Shown: one piece after another, positions 7,278 to 13,566 of the stretch
Numbering within the stretch: position 1 is the first letter of the stretch
Layout: each line of letters begins with the position of its first letter
NCBI GenBank assembly: GCA_900555165.1
Contig: USKE01000022.1
Span: 1 to 13,566, forward strand
Reading direction: 5' to 3'
Origin: an uncultured Porphyromonadaceae bacterium
GTDB lineage: Bacteria > Bacteroidota > Bacteroidia > Bacteroidales > Muribaculaceae
DNA: 13,566 nucleotides
The notes under the pieces: generated by a model
Database searches by the model: none
What the model saw: the letters and a program-made list of their open reading frames with translations, nothing else
Told to the model about the DNA's origin: nothing
Translations under genes and position numbers: made by a program

Positions 7278-7706
7278 ATGAGCAAAGAGATTACCATAGC
7301 CGGTCTGGACGACCTGGACCGCGCCGCCGCCGAATTCGTCGGCATGATGGACGACCGCACCGTCTACGCCTTCCACGGCCCCATGGGCGCCGGAAAGACC
7401 ACCTTCATCAGCGCCCTGTGCCGCGCGCTCGGCGTCGATGCCGAAGAGGCCAACTCGCCGTCGTTCGCCATAGTGAACGAATACCGCTCTGACACCACCG
7501 CCGAACTTATATACCACTTCGACCTCTACCGCCTCGAATCAGTTGACGAGGCGCTTGAAATCGGCATAGAGGACTATTTCGACTCGGGCGCGCTCTGCCT
7601 GCTCGAATGGCCCGAACGCATCGAGCCCCTCCTGCCCGACGACACCGTGGTTGTCAAAATCGCTGTCAATGACGACGATACCCGTACCCTCACCATCAAC
7701 AACTGA
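7278..7706 (+). CDS. tsaE: tRNA threonylcarbamoyladenosine synthesis ATPase TsaE
   Basis: TsaE is the ATPase partner of TsaB and TsaD in making N6-threonylcarbamoyladenosine at A37 of ANN-decoding tRNAs. The 142 residues are the usual family size. A Walker A motif (GPMGAGKTT, 34-42), the switch-like SPSF (60-63), the HFDLYRL motif (80-86) and LLEWPER (108-114) are all present, so the protein looks intact and functional. The ATG at 7278 follows the porX stop by 30 nt. The stop is 22 nt before the most likely birA start. The porX-tsaE order suggests cotranscription. Confidence 0.95.
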   Translation: MSKEITIAGLDDLDRAAAEFVGMMDDRTVYAFHGPMGAGKTTFISALCRALGVDAEEANSPSFAIVNEYRSDTTAELIYHFDLYRLESVDEALEIGIEDYFDSGALCLLEWPERIEPLLPDDTVVVKIAVNDDDTRTLTINN

Positions 7707-7728
7707 CACAACGAACCCCGTTACCGCA

Positions 7729-8487
7729 GTGATACACCGACTCGACAGCGTGCCGTCAACCAACACCTGGGCCAAGGAACACGCGGCCCAGCTGGCGCAC
7801 GGCGACATCGTGATCACCCGCGACCAGACCGCCGGACGCGGCCAGCGCGGCAACTCATGGGAGGCCGCCCCGGGCATGAACCTCACATTCTCGCTCATGC
7901 TCAGGCCGCGCAACATCACCCCGCGGCGCCAGTGGGCCATCTCGCAGGCGGTGGCTCTCGGCATCGCCGAGGCTCTCGACCACATCCTCCGTGAAACCGG
8001 GGCGCCCCCGGGAGGCTCGCTTGAGCGCGTCACGATAAAATGGCCCAACGACATCTATGTCGGCGACCGAAAAATCTGCGGCATCCTCATCGAGAACTCG
8101 CTCGAATCGCCCGAGAGAATCGGGCACTCGATTGCCGGGATAGGGATTAATGTCAACCAGCCCGAATTCATGTCTGACGCCCCCAACCCCATATCTCTCC
8201 GACAGCTCGCAGGTGTGGATTTCGACCTTGACGACGTGCTCGGCCAATGCGTCGGCCGCGTCATGCATTGGTTTGACATCGCCGAAAGCGGAAACACCCG
8301 CTTGCTCGACGGCGAGTATGACACCCGGCTGTGGCGCAGGAGCGGCGTGCATGAATACGCCCTGCCCGACGGCACCCGGTTCCGGGCGCGGATAATGGGC
8401 GTGGAAAGTGACGGACGACTGAAACTCATCGACACCGACGACAATATACGGCGGTTCTATTTCAAAGAAACAGCATTTGTTCTGTAA
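7729..8487 (+). CDS. birA: Biotin--[acetyl-CoA-carboxylase] ligase, monofunctional
   Basis: The enzyme activates biotin with ATP and attaches it to a lysine of biotin carboxyl carrier proteins. From the GTG at 7729 the protein has 252 residues beginning VIHRLDSVPSTN, the usual start of class I (catalytic-only) ligases. The biotinoyl-AMP motif GRGQRGNSW (36-44), KWPNDIYV (104-111), KICGILIE (115-122) and GIGINVNQ (137-144) are intact, and a short C-terminal SH3-like domain follows. It lacks the N-terminal winged helix of E. coli BirA, so it should not repress biotin genes. The same frame stays open upstream to a TTG at 7651, but that start would overlap tsaE and add an unrelated Ser/Thr/Pro segment, so I prefer GTG 7729. 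The stop overlaps the next start by one base (TAATG). Confidence 0.93.
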   Translation: MIHRLDSVPSTNTWAKEHAAQLAHGDIVITRDQTAGRGQRGNSWEAAPGMNLTFSLMLRPRNITPRRQWAISQAVALGIAEALDHILRETGAPPGGSLERVTIKWPNDIYVGDRKICGILIENSLESPERIGHSIAGIGINVNQPEFMSDAPNPISLRQLAGVDFDLDDVLGQCVGRVMHWFDIAESGNTRLLDGEYDTRLWRRSGVHEYALPDGTRFRARIMGVESDGRLKLIDTDDNIRRFYFKETAFVL

Positions 8488-9287
8488 TGTCTGACATACA
8501 CCCCACCCACCTGGCCGAGGCGGCCGACAGGCCGCTAATCACTATTGTGACGGTGACATACAATGCCGCTGCCACTCTGCCCCCGACACTCGACAGTGTG
8601 CGGTCGCAGGACTTCGACCGTTTCGAGCACCTTATCATCGACGGTGCGTCGACCGACGGCACCCTTGACATCGTGCGCCACGGCGCACGCCCCCGGGAAA
8701 CCGTAATCTCGGAACCGGACCGCGGCCTCTACGACGCCATGAACAAGGGTCTCGACCGTGCCCGCGGCGACTATGTGATGTTTCTCAACGCAGGCGACAC
8801 CCTGCACGCACCCGACACGCTGTCGCGCATCGCACAGGTCATTTTCGACAACGACTTTCCCGGCGTGGTCTACGGTCAGACCGATATTGTCGACAGCAGC
8901 CGGCACCGTGTGGCCGGGCGGCACCTGGAGGCACCCGAGCATCTGACCCTCAAAAGTTTCGCCGAGGGGATGGTGGTATGTCACCAGGCCTTCATTGCCC
9001 TGAAACGCATCACCGGGCCGTTCGACCTCAGCTACCGTTTCTCGGCCGATTATGAATGGTGCATCCGCGTGGTCCAGCACTCGCGCAACAACGTGATGGT
9101 GCCCGGGGTGCTGATAGACTATCTGGCCGAGGGTGTGACCACCCGCAACCGGCGCGCATCGCTTGCCGAGCGGTTCCGCATCATGTGCCGGTATTACGGT
9201 TTCTGGCCCACACTGTGGCGCCACCTCGGTTTCATACCGCGTTTCCTGAAACGTCGCCGTCTGGAAAAGAAATTCATCAACAACTGA
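8487..9287 (+). CDS. Family 2 glycosyltransferase
   Basis: A GT-A fold sugar transferase of the WcaA/GT2 group that probably adds a sugar to a lipid-linked or surface glycan; donor and acceptor cannot be read from the sequence. The 266 residues start with an unstructured ~15-residue leader, then ITIVTVTYNA (18-27), DGASTDGT (52-59), EPDRGLYDAMNKGL (76-89) and the metal-binding-type NAGD (101-104). A later SADYEWCIR segment contains the likely general base region. The basic C-terminus (FLKRRRLEKK) may contact the inner membrane. Its start overlaps the birA stop by one base, implying translational coupling. No other glycan genes are nearby, so it looks like a lone transferase inside a housekeeping operon. 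Confidence 0.88.
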   Translation: MSDIHPTHLAEAADRPLITIVTVTYNAAATLPPTLDSVRSQDFDRFEHLIIDGASTDGTLDIVRHGARPRETVISEPDRGLYDAMNKGLDRARGDYVMFLNAGDTLHAPDTLSRIAQVIFDNDFPGVVYGQTDIVDSSRHRVAGRHLEAPEHLTLKSFAEGMVVCHQAFIALKRITGPFDLSYRFSADYEWCIRVVQHSRNNVMVPGVLIDYLAEGVTTRNRRASLAERFRIMCRYYGFWPTLWRHLGFIPRFLKRRRLEKKFINN

Positions 9288-9313
9288 CAGTCCTGACCAA
9301 TCACCTACCGAAG

Positions 9314-9616
9314 ATGATAATACTCAACACCACATTCTTTGCCGAAGAATCGCTCGGCGAGCAACTGCACGGATGGATCAAGGAAACCTACCTGCCGGCC
9401 GCCCGCCGGACCGGCCTGTTCACCGACGTGGAGGCGGTGCGCATACTCGACCAGCCCGAGCCGGGCGCCGTAAGCTTTGCCGTGCGCTGTACAGCCAACG
9501 ACCTCGACAGCGCCAGGGAGTGGCACGACAATGACGGCGCCGGCGCCCGTGACGCACTGCACACGCGCTGGGGCCAGCGCGTGGTGTGGTTCACTACATA
9601 CATGGAAACCATCTGA
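9314..9616 (+). CDS. DUF4286 family protein
   Basis: A 100-residue protein starting [14 protein letters not shown] and containing [10 protein letters not shown] and REWHD segments, which resemble the small DUF4286 proteins commonly found next to ruvC in Bacteroidales. The biochemical role is unknown. The short length, alternating strand/helix pattern and conserved His/Trp positions suggest a compact dimeric alpha/beta-barrel-like fold, but that is inference. The ATG at 9314 gives the family-like N-terminus; the frame is open further upstream (to 9056) inside the glycosyltransferase gene, which I consider spurious. The stop at 9616 is 2 nt before the ruvC start. Confidence 0.85.
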   Translation: MIILNTTFFAEESLGEQLHGWIKETYLPAARRTGLFTDVEAVRILDQPEPGAVSFAVRCTANDLDSAREWHDNDGAGARDALHTRWGQRVVWFTTYMETI

Positions 9617-9618
9617 CC

Positions 9619-10230
9619 ATGGCCGTACTACACGGATCGGAGATAGAGGGTGTCGGCGCCGCGTCGTCGGCCGGCGGGTGGGATCGGGTGATCATCGGCA
9701 TCGACCCGGGCACGAACGTCATGGGCTACGGCATACTCGGCGTGAACGGCAAGAAACCGGCCATGATAGCCATGGGGGTGATCAAGCTGTCGCGGTTCGA
9801 CGACCATTACATGCGTCTGCGACACATACACCAGCGCGTAGCCGCCATAATAGCGTCATATCTGCCCGACGAGATGGCCATCGAGGCACCCTTCTACGGC
9901 AAGAACGTGCAGTCGATGCTCAAGCTGGGGCGCGCCCAGGGAGTGGCTATGTCGGCCGCCCTCGAACGCGACATACCCATAGCCGAATACGAGCCGCGCA
10001 AGATCAAGATGGCCATAACCGGCAACGGCGGCGCCTCGAAAGAACAGGTGCAGGAGATGTTGCGCCGCATCCTGGGCATAGAACGTGAGATGCTGATGCC
10101 GCAGCTCGACGCTACCGACGCCCTCGGCGCCGCCCTGTGCCATTTTTATGAAAGCCAGCGACCGGCCGCAGCGGCAGGGCCAAAATCGTGGAAGGAGTTC
10201 ATCGCCCGCAACCCGGGTCGAGTGAAATGA
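9619..10230 (+). CDS. ruvC: Crossover junction endodeoxyribonuclease RuvC
   Basis: RuvC resolves Holliday junctions made during recombination and repair, together with RuvAB. The RNase H-like fold is complete: catalytic Asp29 (IGIDPGT), Glu89 (AIEAPFYG), and Asp164 and Asp167 (LDATDAL) correspond to E. coli Asp7, Glu66, Asp138 and Asp141. The C-terminal [15 protein letters not shown] tail is of the Bacteroidetes type. From the ATG at 9619 the protein has 203 residues with about 20 extra Gly/Ala/Ser-rich residues before the core. A shorter version would need a start at Val24 or later, and I see no better ATG. An upstream start at 9586 would overlap the DUF4286 gene and is unlikely. It is the last gene of the cluster. 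Confidence 0.95.
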   Translation: MAVLHGSEIEGVGAASSAGGWDRVIIGIDPGTNVMGYGILGVNGKKPAMIAMGVIKLSRFDDHYMRLRHIHQRVAAIIASYLPDEMAIEAPFYGKNVQSMLKLGRAQGVAMSAALERDIPIAEYEPRKIKMAITGNGGASKEQVQEMLRRILGIEREMLMPQLDATDALGAALCHFYESQRPAAAAGPKSWKEFIARNPGRVK

Positions 10231-10311
10231 CCGGCCCGAGCGCCACATTCGGCAAATTGCGCGCTTTTCGGGAATTTTAGTAGAATTATGCGGATTATCC
10301 GTGTATATCTC

Positions 10312-10342
10312 TTGCATTTTAACATATCAGCCCTTATCTTTG
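10312..10342 (+). promoter_or_regulatory. Bacteroidetes-type promoter of the large secreted protein gene
   Basis: TTG (10312-10314) is followed after exactly 20 nt by TATCTTTG (10335-10342), a full match to the sigma-ABfr -7 consensus TAnnTTTG at the expected spacing. Transcription would start near 10348, leaving a leader of about 100 nt before the ATG at 10451. Upstream (10231-10311) is AT-richer sequence after ruvC with no gene and no convincing terminator. Confidence 0.8.
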
Positions 10343-10396
10343 CACTGCAATTCATCTCCGTAAGAGAAAACACATAATCCCACATAATCACTACTT

Positions 10397-10431
10397 GGGG
10401 CCGCGAACGCACACCGGTGCGTCACAGCCCC
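10397..10431 (+). promoter_or_regulatory. Two-part hairpin in the 5' leader
   Basis: An inner 6-bp stem ACGCAC/GTGCGT (10407-10412 and 10417-10422) has a 4-nt loop. It lies inside an outer 5-bp stem GGGGC/GCCCC (10397-10401 and 10427-10431), 19 nt before the start codon of the next gene. There is no T run, so it is not a terminator. It could affect mRNA stability or translation; I do not recognise it as a known riboswitch. Confidence 0.4.
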
Positions 10432-10450
10432 GCAATTCACCCGGTTCAAT

Positions 10451-13400
10451 ATGGTCAGACATCTTACCTTTTCGTTAGCATTGCTGGGGCTTTCGGCCTC
10501 GGCGACGGCCACCGCTCCGCTCACGCCCGATGTGTCGTTCACACCCACCGAGGCCGAGGCCGCACTTTTCACTGTGGCCGACAACAATCACGACAATGTC
10601 TCATGGGGTTTCTACAACGAGACAAAGACAAACCATCAGACAGTATTCAATTCTAACGTCTACAAGACCGACAACGCATCGTCTGAACTGCCTTACAACG
10701 ACTGGCTTTTCCTGCCGGCGATACAGTTCACGGATGCCGACGCGCTTTATGAGTTCAAATGCGATGCCGCACGCGGCTCGTTCTCGCAATACTGGGGCGT
10801 GGACGAGGTTTTCGAAGTGAAGATGGGCACAGCCCCCAACGCACAGTCGATGACCACACAGATCATGGGCGACACGCACCTCACGCTGCAGAACAACCGC
10901 GACGGCAAGCTGAAGACATTCACCGAAATGTTCTCGGTGCCCTCGCCGGGGGTATATTACATCGGCATACGCTGCTGTTCGTCTGACAGCAAGAGCCTGG
11001 GCATGTACCTGGCCAACATATCGGTCACGCGCCAGCAGTCGTCGACCTCGGCACCCGAGGGTGTCACCGGCCTCACCGCCACCCCGGGCCGCAACGGCGC
11101 GCTGACCACATCGCTGGTGTTCTATATGCCTGACCGCGACGTGAAAGGAAATCAGCTCCCCGCCGATGCCGTGATCCGCGCCGTAGCCACTTCGTCGGTC
11201 GACACCAAAGAGACCACCGGTGCCCCCGGCGCCACATGCATGATCGCCGATCTGGGCACCGTGCAGGGACTCAACGACATCACCGTCACGACCTACCTCG
11301 GCGAGAACGGCGGCAAACCCGCCACCACGCAGATCTATACCGGTGTCAGCATCCCCGGCCCCGTGACAAACACCCGCTGCAAGTCGACCGCCGACAACAT
11401 GACCCTCCGTTTTGAATGGGACGCGCCGGTGCGCACCGCCGACGGCAACGGGTTCGTCAGCCCGACAGGCAACACATACATCATCTACGAGGAACTGATG
11501 AACAACATCATGGGGATGGACACATATTACTGGAACCGGATGGGAGAACTCCCCGCCGACCAGACATGGTATGAGTACCCCATGCCCGACGACGGCATAC
11601 AGCGCCGCGTGAAAATCGGTGTCGTGGCCCAGAACGCCGCCGGCGTGAACAATTCGGTGGTCACGCCGATTGTCGGCCTCGGCGGCAATCCATACGAACT
11701 GCCTGTAATCGAGGATTTCACCGGATGCTCGCTCACAGAGTTCAATTACAACCCCATCATGAACTGGGAACCCGATACCGACTACTCGGGTCAGACCTGG
11801 ACCGTGAACGACCCAGCAATCATCGGCCCGCAGTACAACATCGACCACAAGCCCGTGCTGATCTTCAGCAACCATATCGGCACGCGCACCCGCGTGTCGG
11901 TGCCGAAATTCTCTACTGCCGGAGCCTCGGCGCCATCGGCTAAATTCGCCGTCTACATGGGTGCCGACACCCCCGACCTGTCGGTATACGCGATGACTAT
12001 GGAGTCTGACGGATGGTTCAAGGTAAGCGACATAGCCGTCGACCGCACCGCCGGCACATACCGCGTGGTTGATGTTCCGCTGGGCGCGCAGTGCGCCGAC
12101 CAGCCCTGGGTGCTGATGGCCGTCGACGGATATTTCGACCCGGCACAGTATCAGATCGGTTTCATTTCGGAATACAGCATAGTCAATTCTCTCGACACCG
12201 ACCTGGGCGTACTCTCAGTCAGCGGGGCGTCGCCCGTGGTCGGCAATCCCGAGACATATACCGCGGTTGTCTACAACCCCGGCAGACAGGCCGCCACCAT
12301 GACCCGCGCCACATGGCAGGTGGTAAGCGACGGCAACGTCATCGTGTCTGAGGAGGCCGCGCTCCCCACCGCCGCAATAGAGCCCGAGCATGTGTATGAC
12401 TTCGAGTGGACATTCACCCCGCGTGCCGAGATGATCGGCGCCGCCGAGGTAAGGTTTGCCATCGAGGTTGCCAATGACGGCGACCGCGCCAACAACACGG
12501 CATCACATCCCGTAATGATAAAGAGCGGAGCGAAGGTGACGGTGCGTGACCTCCGCGCCACCGAGCAGTCTGACGGCTCAGTGGTGCTTGCATGGACGGA
12601 ACCTGCCGCCAACATGGCCGTGGAGAGTTTCGAGAACGACATCCCCTACGAGCGCACGGGCACTATCGCCGGATTCACGAATATCGACGGCGACGGATAC
12701 CAGGTCTGGAACCTCGGCGAGAAAGACCCGATGGGACCTGCCGCCCGCGCCTGGAGCGTATGGGACAAGGCCTGGACACAGCAGACGTTCGGCAACGCCT
12801 ATCTCCCCTCTCACGGCAACCAGTATCTGCTTGTCACCTGCCCCGGCGACGAGCTGGCCATCCCTCCGCGCGCCGATGACTGGCTGATATCGCCCGAGGT
12901 CAACGGCCTGTCGTTCGTGGCGTTCGACGCCCGAGTGATCAGCGTGCTCTATGGCACTGAGACGCTTGAATTCCTCTACTCGTCCACTACCCCCGAGCCC
13001 GAATCGTTCACCCTGCTCGAAACCATTCCCATCGCCCCGACACTTCAGACAGGCGATGACGGTCTTGAGACGCTTGTCTACGCCCGCTATTCGAGCGAGC
13101 TCCCCGCCGACGCACGCTACTTTGCCCTGCGCTACCGCTCGCATGACTGTTTCGGCATGATGCTTGACCGCCTGGAATACGCCCCCGCCTCGGCTGACCG
13201 CGGCATCACCGGATATGACATCTACCGCGACGGCGCGCTCATCGCCGAGAACGCACAGGCTGCCGGAACCTATACCGACACCGGCATCATTCCAGGCTCG
13301 GCCCACAGCTACACCGTTTACCCGCGCACCGAGGGTGACAAGGGCGCCATGTCTAATGTCGCCTCCATCAACGGCGGCTCGGCAATCGGCATCCTTGCTG

Positions 13401-13566
13401 CTGACAGCACCGTCACCGTTACCGCCTCAGCCGGCATGATCCACATCACAGCCGCCACCCCCACCCCCGTGACCATCTGCACCCCTGCAGGCTTGTCCGT
13501 AGCAGGCGACATCGCTAAACTTGGCTACGATGTAACTGTATTTGAAGGTCAATCTGAACCAGGTGG
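10451..13566 (+). CDS. Large secreted multidomain protein (choice-of-anchor J / FN3 / CARDB-like), 3' end chimeric and incomplete
   Basis: The start has a signal peptide (about 1-22, LALLGLSASATATA) after a strong promoter. About 1010 residues of the native protein are visible. In order they show a choice-of-anchor J-like domain (~28-193), two FN3-like domains (~203-300 and ~302-405), a second anchor-J-like domain (~413-577, VIEDFTGC), a CARDB-like domain (~583-690, DLGVLSV ... NDGDRANNTA), a third anchor-J-like domain (~724-912, ESFENDIP ... DDWLISPEV) interrupting FN3-like sequence, and an FN3 module (~915-972, GITGYDIYRDG). The start of what looks like a Por-type sorting domain follows (~978-1012, GMIHITAATPTPVTI). 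No catalytic motif is evident; an adhesin or substrate-binding surface protein is the best guess. From about residue 1012 the sequence switches to an oxidoreductase motif (separate entry), so the true C-terminus is missing. Confidence 0.82.
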   Translation, partial: MVRHLTFSLALLGLSASATATAPLTPDVSFTPTEAEAALFTVADNNHDNVSWGFYNETKTNHQTVFNSNVYKTDNASSELPYNDWLFLPAIQFTDADALYEFKCDAARGSFSQYWGVDEVFEVKMGTAPNAQSMTTQIMGDTHLTLQNNRDGKLKTFTEMFSVPSPGVYYIGIRCCSSDSKSLGMYLANISVTRQQSSTSAPEGVTGLTATPGRNGALTTSLVFYMPDRDVKGNQLPADAVIRAVATSSVDTKETTGAPGATCMIADLGTVQGLNDITVTTYLGENGGKPATTQIYTGVSIPGPVTNTRCKSTADNMTLRFEWDAPVRTADGNGFVSPTGNTYIIYEELMNNIMGMDTYYWNRMGELPADQTWYEYPMPDDGIQRRVKIGVVAQNAAGVNNSVVTPIVGLGGNPYELPVIEDFTGCSLTEFNYNPIMNWEPDTDYSGQTWTVNDPAIIGPQYNIDHKPVLIFSNHIGTRTRVSVPKFSTAGASAPSAKFAVYMGADTPDLSVYAMTMESDGWFKVSDIAVDRTAGTYRVVDVPLGAQCADQPWVLMAVDGYFDPAQYQIGFISEYSIVNSLDTDLGVLSVSGASPVVGNPETYTAVVYNPGRQAATMTRATWQVVSDGNVIVSEEAALPTAAIEPEHVYDFEWTFTPRAEMIGAAEVRFAIEVANDGDRANNTASHPVMIKSGAKVTVRDLRATEQSDGSVVLAWTEPAANMAVESFENDIPYERTGTIAGFTNIDGDGYQVWNLGEKDPMGPAARAWSVWDKAWTQQTFGNAYLPSHGNQYLLVTCPGDELAIPPRADDWLISPEVNGLSFVAFDARVISVLYGTETLEFLYSSTTPEPESFTLLETIPIAPTLQTGDDGLETLVYARYSSELPADARYFALRYRSHDCFGMMLDRLEYAPASADRGITGYDIYRDGALIAENAQAAGTYTDTGIIPGSAHSYTVYPRTEGDKGAMSNVASINGGSAIGILAADSTVTVTASAGMIHITAATPTPVTICTPAGLSVAGDIAKLGYDVTVFEGQSEPG
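13483..13566 (+). other. Probable chimeric contig end: fragment of a GltD/GltA-type glutamate synthase small subunit
   Basis: Residues ~1012-1039 of the last frame read P-AGLSVAGDIAKLGYDVTVFE-GQ-SEPGG, which is the FAD/NAD(P)-binding segment (GxGPAGL..AGDLAK.GY.VTVFE...EPGG) of the glutamate synthase beta-subunit family. Nothing resembling that enzyme precedes it. Codons change at the same place: from GC-ending (CCC ACC CCC GTG ACC ATC TGC ACC) to mostly A/T-ending (GCT AAA CTT ... GAT GTA ACT GTA TTT GAA GGT CAA TCT GAA CCA GGT). The switch point is somewhere in about 13483-13510, where PAGLSVA would fit both proteins, suggesting a join through a short shared word. Confidence 0.75.

Noticed and set aside
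7651..7728. Longer birA reading from a TTG at 7651
   Set aside because: It would overlap the end of tsaE and add residues unlike any biotin ligase; the family-like N-terminus begins at GTG 7729.
9056..9313. Upstream extension of the DUF4286 frame into the glycosyltransferase gene
   Set aside because: The extension is an out-of-frame reading of the GT2 3' end; ATG 9314 gives the family-typical start.
10239..10268. Possible terminator after ruvC (AGCGC/GCGCT followed by TTTT)
   Set aside because: Only a 5-bp stem with a 17-nt loop and a 4-base T run; too weak to call.
10601..11875. A 424-codon minus-strand frame opposite the right-hand secreted protein
   Set aside because: Composition is typical of an antisense shadow and it lies wholly within a gene with a promoter, signal peptide and recognisable domains.
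1..13566. CRISPR arrays, tRNA or rRNA genes, insertion sequences and integrase genes
   Set aside because: I looked for spaced direct repeats, cloverleaf-like sequences and transposase motifs and found none; the only short tandem array is the 9-bp one, which has no spacers.

Overview
The window looks like a GC-rich member of the Bacteroidales, most likely a gut Muribaculaceae-type genome and possibly a metagenomic contig. The signs are a PorX-type response regulator, the DUF4286-ruvC gene pair typical of Bacteroidetes, exported multidomain proteins with Por-type C-terminal sorting domains, Bacteroidetes-type promoters (TTG-N20-TAnnTTTG), and gene starts without clear Shine-Dalgarno sites. The taxon is inferred from these features, not from a search.

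Left part (88-5026, minus strand): one large secreted protein gene that ends at a clean intrinsic terminator. It encodes a signal peptide, a beta-sandwich plus right-handed beta-helix resembling glycoside hydrolase family 87 (alpha-1,3-glucanase/mycodextranase), two near-copy 307-residue blocks of CARDB-like domains, a more divergent third block, and a C-terminal sorting domain. A run of eight G at 873-880 breaks the frame. The gene therefore reads as a 1408-residue ORF (800-5026) plus a 220-residue tail ORF (141-803) that holds the last domain and the sorting signal.

Divergent spacer (5027-5678): a minus-strand promoter candidate for the glucanase-like gene, a five-unit 9-bp tandem array of palindromic GTCNGAC heptamers, and a Pro/Ala/Lys-rich reading frame of unknown origin ending 9 nt before porX.

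Centre (5679-10230, plus strand): a tight run of six genes that is probably one operon. In order they are porX (regulator of type IX secretion), tsaE (tRNA t6A synthesis), birA (biotin-protein ligase without a DNA-binding domain), a family 2 glycosyltransferase, a DUF4286 protein and ruvC (Holliday-junction resolvase).

Right part (10231-13566): a strong Bacteroidetes-type promoter and a leader hairpin precede a large secreted protein with adhesin-like (choice-of-anchor J), FN3-like and CARDB-like domains. It runs off the window. Its last ~70-85 bases no longer look like this protein: they encode the dinucleotide-binding motif of a GltD/GltA-type glutamate synthase small subunit, in a different codon style. 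This is most simply a chimeric contig end.

A possible theme, which is inference only, is that the type IX secretion regulator porX is flanked by two large exported proteins, at least one of which carries a type IX-like sorting domain.
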